A stretch of 64,000 nt of DNA from Liquorilactobacillus cacaonum DSM 21116 (GTDB lineage Bacteria > Bacillota > Bacilli > Lactobacillales > Lactobacillaceae): positions 373,409 through 437,408 of the forward strand of contig NZ_AYZE01000014.1 of assembly GCF_001436735.1 (NCBI RefSeq), in the 5' to 3' direction. Every line of letters begins with the position of its first letter. Positions within the stretch are counted from its first letter, which is position 1. This document shows positions 57,146-64,000 of the stretch, piece after piece. The translations under genes were made by a program, and so were the position numbers. Under the pieces are notes generated by a model, which saw nothing but the letters and a program-made list of their open reading frames with translations, made no database searches and was not told the origin of the DNA.

Positions 57146-57199
57146 AAAACCTAAAGGGCTAGGTCAGAAATTATATTCTGAGTTAGCCCTTTAGGTTTT
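57146..57199. terminator. Bidirectional terminator between the DUF2929 gene and clpB
   Basis: A long stem in which AAAACCTAAAGGGCTAGGTC pairs with the complement in TTAGCCCTTTAGGTTTT on the other arm, with A and T tracts on both sides, placed between convergent genes. Member of the CTAGGTCA stem family. Confidence 0.9.
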
Positions 57200-57218
57200 A
57201 GAAACAATCCTCTATAAA

Positions 57219-59822
57219 TTATTTTCTTTCAGTATCAGGCACTGTTTCAAATATTAAATTATTTTTTTCGTCTAACTTGATTGTAACAAGCGAGTGTGGC
57301 ATTATTTTACCCGCAATTATTTCTTTTGCAAGCGGTGTTTCAACATGATTAGTAATAAAACGCTGTAATGGTCTCGCTCCATATGCCGGGTCATAGCCTT
57401 CATTTGCAATCCATTTTTTTGCATCATCTGCAATTTCAAGATTGATTTCTTGTTCACTTAATCGGCTAGAAAGCAAAGCTATAAATTTTGAAACGATTTT
57501 CTTGATAGCTTCTAAACTTAAAGGTGTAAACATAATAATGTCATCAATTCTATTTAAAAATTCTGGCTTGAAATGTTGTTGTGCAAGTTTTAATACTAAA
57601 TCTTTAGTTTTATCATCTATCTTACTATCGGACACATTCTCTAGCAAAATACTTGAGCCAAGATTTGAAGTCATTATGATAATCGTGTTTTTGAAATCAA
57701 CAGTTCTTCCTTGTCCATCCGTTAAACGCCCATCATCAAAAACTTGTAATAAAATATTAAATACATCCGGATGTGCTTTTTCAACCTCATCTAATAAAAC
57801 AATGGTATATGGATTTCTCCTAACTGCCTCAGTTAATTGCCCACCTTCTTCATAACCAATATAACCCGGAGCAGCACCTACTAATCTTGAAACTGATTGT
57901 TTTTCCATATATTCACTCATATCAATTCGAACCATATGTTTTTGTGAATCAAATAAGTTTTCAGCTAATGCCTTTGCTAACTCAGTTTTCCCAACACCTG
58001 TCGGGCCTAAAAACATAAATGTTCCCAGTGGCTGATCTGGATCTTGTAACCCTGCACGTGCACGAATAACAGCATTTGCAACTGCATCAACCGCTTCATC
58101 TTGCCCAATCACTCTTTCATGCAAAGTCTTAGGTAAATCTAAAAGCTTTTCTCGTTCTCCTTGAACTAATTTTGCAACTGGAATTCCAGTTGTTCGACTC
58201 ACTACTTGTGCAATTTCATTTTCTGTCACAGATTCCTCTACCAACCAATTATCAGGCCGTTCTACTTGCTCTAAATCTTTTAATTCTTTTTCAATCTGTG
58301 GAATTGTGGCATGCTGTAATTTAGCAGCTAATTCTAAATCATAATTATTTTCTGCCTCTTCTAAATCATGCTTTGCTTTATCTAATTCTGCTTTTTTGTT
58401 ACTAACTTTTTGGATGTCTTCTTTTTCATTTTCCCAACGCATCTTTAAAGTATTTGTTTTTTCACGGGTTTCAGCCAACTCATTCTGTAATTCACTCAGC
58501 CTTTTTTGTGAGGCTGCATCGGATTCTTTTTTAAGCGCTGCCTCTTCAACTTCTTGTCTCATAAGTTGTCTGGTTACTTGATCTAATTCCGTTGGCATAG
58601 AATTCATCTCAACTCTAATAGTAGCACATGCCTCATCAACAAGGTCGATTGCTTTATCTGGCAAATAGCGATCTGTAATATATCGATTAGATAAAGTAGC
58701 AGCAGCAACTAAAGCATTATCATGAATTCTAACACCATGATGGATCTCGAATCGTTCCTTTAGACCTCTCAAAATTGAAATCGTATCTTCTACAGATGGT
58801 TCTTTAACAAGAACTCTTTGGAATCGTCGTTCGAGAGCTTTATCCTTCTCCATATATTCACGATATTCATCAAGTGTAGTTGCCCCAATCAAATGAAGCT
58901 CACCTCTTGCAAGCATTGGCTTCAACAAGTTGCCTGCATCCATACTTCCTTCTGTTTTGCCAGCTCCAACTATATTATGGATTTCATCAATAAATAAAAT
59001 AATCTGACCTTCGCTTTTTGTGACCTCTTTTAAAACAGCTTTGAGTCGTTCCTCAAATTCTCCCCGATACTTAGCTCCAGCAATTAAGGATCCCATATCT
59101 AATGAAAAAATTTTTTTGTCTTTTAAATTATCGGGAACATCTTTACGCACAATTCTCTGTGCTAATCCTTCAATAATAGCTGTCTTCCCAACACCGGGCT
59201 CTCCAATTAAAACTGGATTATTTTTGGTTTTACGAGACAAAATTCTAATCACATCTCTAATTTCTTCATCTCGTCCAATAACAGGATCTTGCTTGCCACT
59301 TCTTACTTGCTTAACTAAATCAATCCCATATTTTTCGAGTGCTTTATAATTTTCTTCTTGATTTTTTGAAGTCACTTTTTCTCCCCCTCTCAAATCTTTA
59401 ATAACAGCTTGCAACTTCTTTTGTGTTAGTCCTTGTTGTTCAATATACAATTTTAGTGGTTGATTCTTAAGTCTCATTAATGCCAAAATTACTGTGTCTA
59501 AAGCAATATATTCATCACTTTGTTTTTCACGTAACTGTTCAGCTTCTTGTAATAAACGAGCCATGTCTTGACTTAAACTTTGCCCATAAGCAACTTCACC
59601 TTCCACAGTCGCAATTTTATCAAGTTCTTCATCAATTTTTTTTTCGAATAAATCAACGTTTAAACCTGATCGTTGATAAAGTTCAGCTCCAAATTCACCC
59701 GGTTGTATAATTACCTTAAATAGTTCCGGAATCCCAATTTCTTGATGATGTCTTGTGATTGCCACTTGTTGTGCTTGACCAATAGCTGACTGTACGGCGC
59801 TTGTCAATCGATCTTCTGCCAT
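57219..59822 (-). CDS. clpB: ATP-dependent disaggregase ClpB
   Basis: Hexameric AAA+ chaperone that resolves aggregates with DnaK. The 867 residues contain the N-domain ([20 protein letters not shown] and onwards), first Walker [10 protein letters not shown], the long coiled-coil M-domain (about 405-525), the second ATPase with GPTGVGKTE and the D2 sensor [14 protein letters not shown]. No LGF/IGF-type ClpP loop was noted, in line with ClpB rather than ClpC/ClpA. Start at 59822 with AGTGGAGTG upstream. No CIRCE or CtsR box was recognised in the 219-base leader. Confidence 0.95.
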   Translation of the reverse strand: MAEDRLTSAVQSAIGQAQQVAITRHHQEIGIPELFKVIIQPGEFGAELYQRSGLNVDLFEKKIDEELDKIATVEGEVAYGQSLSQDMARLLQEAEQLREKQSDEYIALDTVILALMRLKNQPLKLYIEQQGLTQKKLQAVIKDLRGGEKVTSKNQEENYKALEKYGIDLVKQVRSGKQDPVIGRDEEIRDVIRILSRKTKNNPVLIGEPGVGKTAIIEGLAQRIVRKDVPDNLKDKKIFSLDMGSLIAGAKYRGEFEERLKAVLKEVTKSEGQIILFIDEIHNIVGAGKTEGSMDAGNLLKPMLARGELHLIGATTLDEYREYMEKDKALERRFQRVLVKEPSVEDTISILRGLKERFEIHHGVRIHDNALVAAATLSNRYITDRYLPDKAIDLVDEACATIRVEMNSMPTELDQVTRQLMRQEVEEAALKKESDAASQKRLSELQNELAETREKTNTLKMRWENEKEDIQKVSNKKAELDKAKHDLEEAENNYDLELAAKLQHATIPQIEKELKDLEQVERPDNWLVEESVTENEIAQVVSRTTGIPVAKLVQGEREKLLDLPKTLHERVIGQDEAVDAVANAVIRARAGLQDPDQPLGTFMFLGPTGVGKTELAKALAENLFDSQKHMVRIDMSEYMEKQSVSRLVGAAPGYIGYEEGGQLTEAVRRNPYTIVLLDEVEKAHPDVFNILLQVFDDGRLTDGQGRTVDFKNTIIIMTSNLGSSILLENVSDSKIDDKTKDLVLKLAQQHFKPEFLNRIDDIIMFTPLSLEAIKKIVSKFIALLSSRLSEQEINLEIADDAKKWIANEGYDPAYGARPLQRFITNHVETPLAKEIIAGKIMPHSLVTIKLDEKNNLIFETVPDTERK

Positions 59823-59942
59823 AAACTTCACTCCACTTCTTTTCAAAATAAAGGAATGTATTAAAAATTAGAATATACTTATTCTATGACCAAATAGCCT
59901 AACTAATTTTACTTATGAAACGCAATTATGATAAACAAATTA

Positions 59943-59970
59943 GGGACTGAGTCAGAATTGACCTAGCCCC
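59943..59970 (-). terminator. Terminator-like hairpin after pepT
   Basis: On the minus strand GGGGCTAGGTCA pairs with TGACTCAGTCCC around four bases; the following T run is poor. Member of the CTAGGTCA stem family, and downstream of pepT by about 70 bases. Confidence 0.65.
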
Positions 59971-60041
59971 TCTGTATAATTGAGTGTTCTTTTACAACAT
60001 CCCTTGGTCAACTATAATTATATCACGAACGTGTGTTTGCG

Positions 60042-61289
60042 TTAATCGTTTTGCTTAGGGATTAATTGAATAATTTCTAAAATTACATCTATTGCTTGTT
60101 CCATAACTTGGATAGATACATATTCAAAACGGGAATGCATATTTTCTCCACCAGCAAATAAATTAGGTGTCGGCAATCCCATAAATGAAATTTTTGAGCC
60201 ATCAGTTCCTCCACGAACTGGATATATTACAGGTGTAATATTTAAATTTTTCATTGCTTGTTTTGCTAAGTCAACAACCGTCATGTCTTTTTCAATAATT
60301 TCACGCATATTATAATATTGGTCATTCATCTCTACCAATAGTCTTGGCTCATCAAATTGAGCATTTATTTTTTTAATTATTTCCATAAACAATTTTTTTC
60401 GATCTTCAAATTTTTCACGATCATGATCACGAATAATATAGGCCATTTGTGCTTCATCAACAGTCCCATCTAATTGAAGCAAATGGAAAAATCCTTGTCT
60501 GCCATCAGTTTTTTCTGGAACCTCAGCTTGTGGGAGTTCGTTTTGCAAGTTGATTGCTAACTGTAAAGCATTAATCATTACACCCTTTGCAGTTGCTGGG
60601 TGAACATTTTTCCCAATAATCTTTACCTTGGCACTAGCTGCATTGAACGTTTCAAACTCAAGTTCCCCTAACGGACCACCATCAACTGTATATGCAATAT
60701 CCGCACCAAAACCGGTAACATCAAAATGATCAGCACCTGTCCCAATTTCTTCATCCGGACCAATCCCTATTTCGATTTCACCATGCTTAATTTCTGGGTG
60801 GTCAATCAAATATTGAACAGCTGTAACAATCTCTGCAACACCAGCTTTATCATCGGCTCCGAGTAACGTACTTCCATCTGTTGTAATTAAATCATGACCT
60901 TTATAGTTTTTTAAGTTTGGGAAATCTTTCGGATCTAATGTTAAAGCCCCCTCACTATCCAAATTGATGATAGATTCACCATCATAATTATCCTGAATTT
61001 GGGGCTTAACATTTTTTGCATTGAAATCTGCTGTATCCATATGTGCAATAAACCCAACTTTTTTTATTACAGAATCGGCCACATTAGATGGCAGTGTTGC
61101 AAATACATAGCCATCCTTATCAGAAATTCGAATATTTTCTAAACCAATTTCTTGCAATTCATGTGCAATATCCTTTGCAAATTCAACTTGAGTAATAGTC
61201 GAAGGAATTGATGTTGAGTTTTCGTCTGATCTAGTTTCTTTTTTTACATATGTTATAAATCGTGGCACCAAATTATCATATTTTGTCAT
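60042..61289 (-). CDS. pepT: Peptidase T (tripeptide aminopeptidase)
   Basis: Cytoplasmic zinc aminopeptidase that frees the N-terminal residue of tripeptides. The 415 residues carry the M20B metal and catalytic sites [33 protein letters not shown] and [16 protein letters not shown], plus the second-domain signature [14 protein letters not shown] and the C-terminal [19 protein letters not shown]. It serves peptide use typical of lactobacilli. ATG with AGGAG upstream. Confidence 0.96.
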   Translation of the reverse strand: MTKYDNLVPRFITYVKKETRSDENSTSIPSTITQVEFAKDIAHELQEIGLENIRISDKDGYVFATLPSNVADSVIKKVGFIAHMDTADFNAKNVKPQIQDNYDGESIINLDSEGALTLDPKDFPNLKNYKGHDLITTDGSTLLGADDKAGVAEIVTAVQYLIDHPEIKHGEIEIGIGPDEEIGTGADHFDVTGFGADIAYTVDGGPLGELEFETFNAASAKVKIIGKNVHPATAKGVMINALQLAINLQNELPQAEVPEKTDGRQGFFHLLQLDGTVDEAQMAYIIRDHDREKFEDRKKLFMEIIKKINAQFDEPRLLVEMNDQYYNMREIIEKDMTVVDLAKQAMKNLNITPVIYPVRGGTDGSKISFMGLPTPNLFAGGENMHSRFEYVSIQVMEQAIDVILEIIQLIPKQND

Positions 61290-61306
61290 TTTTGAATTAC
61301 TCCTTC

Positions 61307-62422
61307 TTAAATAAAAATAAATGGATCAGTAATTAGTTTTGATTGTAAAACTTCAATTTTCCAGGAATTCTCAGCATTCCATTTTGAGAAAAGTTCTTGC
61401 AAATATGGTTTACAAATTTGTTCGATATGATGGCCTGGATCAACTGCAACCAACCCGTTAGCAATTATATCATGCCCAGTGTGATAAGAGATATCCCCGG
61501 TTACATAAACATCAACTTCTTTTTTTAAAGCTTCGCGATAAAACTGGCCACCACTTCCACCAAGAATTGCAATCTTCTTAACTCTTTTTTCCAAATCGTC
61601 TGTTACAATCCTTAAATGAGCAATTTTAAACTTTGCTTGGCAATATTTTGCAAATTCAGTAACACTCATCTCATGTTCCAAGTTGCCCACTCTTCCCATC
61701 CCATACTTTATTCCATTACCTTGAATTTCAAATAGGTCAAATGCCGGTTCTTCATAAGGGTGAACAATTCTTAATGTTTTCAATATTTTTGAACGTAATT
61801 TTTGTGGGAATACTACTTCAATTTTTTCTTCTGCCACTTCAGTCGGTTCTAATTTTTTTCCAATTGTTGGATGTGAATCTTTTTGGGGTGTGAAACGTCC
61901 AATACCACTGAGGGTATATGAACAATCAAGGTAATCACCGATTTGACCAGCTCCTGCTGTTGTCAACGCGTTTCTGAGCTTTGCTGCTGCTTTCTTTGGT
62001 ACAAATACTGCTAGTTTTAGTAAGCTTTCTTCATGTTCTTTTAGAAGTGGTTCACGTTTACTTAATTCTAGCAAATCAGCTAACCAATCATTCATTCCAT
62101 TTGGAGCATTGTCTAAATTTGTATGAGCAGTATACACAGTAATATTATGCTTAATCAAAGATGCATACATCTTATTTTGCGGATCAGCTAAATCAAATTT
62201 TTTTATCGGTCGAAAAATGACTGGATGATGAGCAAAAATAAAATCAACATTATTTTTAATTGCTTCATCTACAACTTCAGGTCGTACATCAAGAGTCACC
62301 ATCATTTTATGAACTGTTTGTTTTAAATCTCCTAATTGTAACCCTACTGGATCACCATCTTCTGCCCAATTTTGTGGTGCAAATTGTTCAAATCGTGCAA
62401 CTATTTCACCAACATTAGTCAT
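61307..62422 (-). CDS. Nif3-like dinuclear metal-centre protein (YqfO family)
   Basis: A 371-residue member of the NIF3 family. The metal-binding [12 protein letters not shown] and [20 protein letters not shown] segments are in the N-terminal half, a CutA1-like insert (about 125-235) follows, and [13 protein letters not shown] closes the C-terminal half. The family is proposed to hydrolyse or bind nucleotides, with the function unproven. Its ATG overlaps the trmK stop by eight bases (ATGACTAA). The trmK-yqfO pair is conserved in Firmicutes. Confidence 0.9.
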   Translation of the reverse strand: MTNVGEIVARFEQFAPQNWAEDGDPVGLQLGDLKQTVHKMMVTLDVRPEVVDEAIKNNVDFIFAHHPVIFRPIKKFDLADPQNKMYASLIKHNITVYTAHTNLDNAPNGMNDWLADLLELSKREPLLKEHEESLLKLAVFVPKKAAAKLRNALTTAGAGQIGDYLDCSYTLSGIGRFTPQKDSHPTIGKKLEPTEVAEEKIEVVFPQKLRSKILKTLRIVHPYEEPAFDLFEIQGNGIKYGMGRVGNLEHEMSVTEFAKYCQAKFKIAHLRIVTDDLEKRVKKIAILGGSGGQFYREALKKEVDVYVTGDISYHTGHDIIANGLVAVDPGHHIEQICKPYLQELFSKWNAENSWKIEVLQSKLITDPFIFI

Positions 62423-63113
62423 CTAATACTCCTTCTATCCGTTTAATTTTTGCTAACATTTTGTGTTCTTGTTCAATTGGAAATTCCTTTGCCTTTTTCA
62501 TTTCTTCAAGGACATACTTGATTTTTTGTAGTTCAGCCTGCCATTTTGCAACAAAAACCTCATTTTTTTGTTTCCTTAAAAATGGACCAAATTCTAAATC
62601 TGTCGCTGTTAGTTCAAACAGACTTTCATCGTATCTAGCCACAATTATTTCGTAGATATGATTATCTTCTGTTAATATCTCTTCAGCAATAATTCTATAA
62701 TGATTGGCTACAATCCAATTACGAACCTGTTTTTCACCAACATTTGGCTGCAAAATCAATAATGGATGATTAACCAATTTTAAATTTCCTTTTTCCAAAA
62801 TTTCTCTAATCAATGGACCACCCATGCCACAAATCGTGATTACATCAATATCGTCATCATCGTTAATAGCTGCTAATCCATCAGCTTGTCGAACTTTGAC
62901 TATCTCGCTTAATCCCTCTTTTTTTATTTCACTAATAGCATTTTGGTATGGTCCTTCAACAACTTCACCCGCAATTCCAAAAGCAAGCTTATTATTTAAT
63001 CCCAGATACGCTGGTAAATAAGCATGATCAGAACCAATATCTGCCAACCTTGCATTATTTGGAACATATGAAGCAACTCCTAAAAGTCGCTGTGATAAAT
63101 GTCTTGCATCCAT
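62415..63113 (-). CDS. trmK: tRNA (adenine-22-N1)-methyltransferase TrmK
   Basis: SAM-dependent enzyme that makes m1A22 in tRNA. The 232-residue protein has the Rossmann methyltransferase motifs VPNNARLADIGSDHAYLPAYL (SAM loop) and ITICGMGGPLIREILEKG, then a helical C-terminal region typical of the TrmK/YqfN family. Start at 63113 with AAGGAGTG upstream. Overlaps the Nif3-type gene downstream; gene order rpoD-trmK-nif3 is common, but rpoD is not in this window. Confidence 0.92.
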   Translation of the reverse strand: MDARHLSQRLLGVASYVPNNARLADIGSDHAYLPAYLGLNNKLAFGIAGEVVEGPYQNAISEIKKEGLSEIVKVRQADGLAAINDDDDIDVITICGMGGPLIREILEKGNLKLVNHPLLILQPNVGEKQVRNWIVANHYRIIAEEILTEDNHIYEIIVARYDESLFELTATDLEFGPFLRKQKNEVFVAKWQAELQKIKYVLEEMKKAKEFPIEQEHKMLAKIKRIEGVLDD

Positions 63114-63183
63114 TAAAAAACACTCCTTCTTATTACTAAAGTATAACGAAGATTTAACAATAAAAAAAGACATGTTTTTCCAC

Positions 63184-63224
63184 AAAAAAAGACCGTTCCA
63201 AGTCTACAACTTGTCACAATCTTT
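63184..63224 (-). terminator. Terminator of the nucleoside phosphorylase gene
   Basis: On the minus strand GATTGTGACAAGT pairs with ACTTGGAACGGTC (wobbles and one or two mismatches), followed by seven T. Confidence 0.7.
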
Positions 63225-63292
63225 TATATAGGAGTTTAAAGCATGAATTTAGTTCAGTCACTTTTTTAAATGTACTTATAACCTTCTTATAG

Positions 63293-64000
63293 CTAATCTA
63301 ATTTACTTCCAATTGTAAGTGCTAACTCAAAAAAATCATAGACTGATCTTCCCTGCATCCGCTCCTCACTTCTCTTGTTCCACTCACCTGTCTCAGTATT
63401 CAAATGATCTGCAGTATAAAAGAACTGATAAACATTTTTTTGCCTATAGTGTGCCCAAGCAGCAACAGCTGAAGCTTCCATATCAACAACTGAACATCCC
63501 ATGGCAACTCTTTCTCTTGTTTTTTCTAGTGTTTCACGAAAAAGAGCATCTGTTGTCCACGTTTTAGCAGTCGTATAGCCAATTTTCAATTCATCGAGAA
63601 TTGCTGTCAATGCTTTAACTGACTTCGGATTCATCTGAATTTCATCACTTGCTGGGACATAATGAAAGCTAGTTCCTTCGTCTCGAACAGCACTAGTAGG
63701 AATAATTATTTGATGTGCAGCAAGATTTTTATCCAAAACACCACAGGTTCCAAATAAGATTACATTCTCAATTCCTCCAGACATTAACTCCTCTAATCTA
63801 CCAATCAAAGCTGGGGCGCCCAAGTCAGCTGCTGCAATAGTAAATTTCTGTGCACCATATGAGTAACTTCCAATTACTGCATCCTGTACAATACTGTGTT
63901 GAACACCTATCTTTTGATAGTTTGCATCTTGAAATATCCGTTGATTTATATCCTTATCAAATGGCATTATTAATGTTTTGGGTAAAAACTCTACTGTTTT
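63293..64000 (-). CDS. Nucleoside phosphorylase, 5' end beyond window
   Basis: Purine/uridine-type phosphorylase that releases a base from a nucleoside. The phosphate-site signature GAPALIGRLEELMSGG, FGTCGVLDK and the catalytic-domain SVVDMEASAVAAWA are visible. The frame stays open from the ATG at 63965-63967 to the right edge, reading VEFLPKTLI before MPFDKD, and that ATG has no ribosome binding site, so the real start lies upstream beyond base 64000. The family is about 250 residues in lactobacilli, which agrees with a few more N-terminal residues missing. Followed by a terminator. Confidence 0.88.
   Translation of the reverse strand, partial: KTVEFLPKTLIMPFDKDINQRIFQDANYQKIGVQHSIVQDAVIGSYSYGAQKFTIAAADLGAPALIGRLEELMSGGIENVILFGTCGVLDKNLAAHQIIIPTSAVRDEGTSFHYVPASDEIQMNPKSVKALTAILDELKIGYTTAKTWTTDALFRETLEKTRERVAMGCSVVDMEASAVAAWAHYRQKNVYQFFYTADHLNTETGEWNKRSEERMQGRSVYDFFELALTIGSKLD

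Noticed and set aside
57442-57855. 137-codon + strand frame inside clpB
   Set aside because: Shadow of the ClpB second ATPase domain; no start signals.
59823-60041. CtsR or CIRCE box in front of clpB
   Set aside because: Only isolated GGTCA matches were found; no tandem heptad and no inverted TTAGCACTC repeat.
63243-63269. Short frame MNLVQSLF with a GGAG site
   Set aside because: Eight codons only, between a terminator and the phosphorylase 3' end; no support.

Overview
This is a low-GC, almost entirely chromosomal housekeeping segment from a Gram-positive bacterium of the Lactobacillaceae. The assignment rests on the gene set and order: hslUV with xerC and topA, parE-parC, clpB, dnaE-pfkA-pyk, cmk-rpsA-der-hup, an ECF riboflavin transporter under an FMN riboswitch, an L. 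casei-size thymidylate synthase, and abundant strong Shine-Dalgarno sites with many TTG starts. Genus is not fixed by what can be seen; Liquorilactobacillus, Ligilactobacillus or a relative is a guess. Only rqcH, plsY, yitT and a small DUF2929 gene are on the + strand, so the window is probably a single replichore arm transcribed co-directionally with the fork. No tRNA, rRNA, IS element, prophage or CRISPR array was seen, and no gene-free stretch exceeds about 300 bases.

Layout. 1-3263: a truncated signal peptidase I, an unknown membrane protein, a TIM-barrel isomerase-like protein, a DegV protein and a MarR regulator. 3441-5138: rqcH (ribosome rescue). 5182-10361: the least ordinary part, a tightly packed five-gene operon joining a membrane acyltransferase, an acyl-CoA/acid-thiol ligase and an Ssu/Tau-type ABC importer. 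10623-21984: topoisomerase IV, plsY (+), aldose epimerase, hslU-hslV-xerC-topA. 22061-28671: dprA, rnhB, rbgA, a second signal peptidase, the CtpA protease, and yozE/ypmS/ypmR-type genes. 28892-34302: dfrA-thyA (folate/dTMP), a Uup-type ABC-F ATPase, cca and dapB. 34473-41515: yitT (+), a TPR protein, hup, der, rpsA, cmk and a LysM protein. 41602-44062: recS-type helicase with its YpbB partner. 44297-45095: ribU with FMN riboswitch. 45160-50413: rluB-scpB-scpA-ribT, xerD-fur-cvfB and a UPF0756 membrane protein. 50572-56833: pyk, pfkA, dnaE. 56963-63113: DUF2929 (+), clpB, pepT, a Nif3-family protein and trmK. 63293-64000: a nucleoside phosphorylase cut by the right edge.

The neighbourhoods are partly shared with Bacillus subtilis (ribT-scpA-scpB-rluB, cmk-rpsA-der-hup, LysM-recS-ypbB, fur-xerD), which supports the assignments. 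ribT is kept without ribDEAH in the window, next to a riboswitch-controlled vitamin importer, which fits an organism that imports riboflavin rather than making it.

Best leads: (i) the acyltransferase/acyl-ligase/ABC importer operon; (ii) xerD, whose only well-placed ribosome binding site and family N-terminus point to a rare ATC start codon; (iii) an HslV with an eight-residue extension before its catalytic threonine; (iv) a recurring terminator stem built on CTAGGTCA; (v) a possible 22-codon peptide gene at 44127. No wholly new defence or mobile system is visible.
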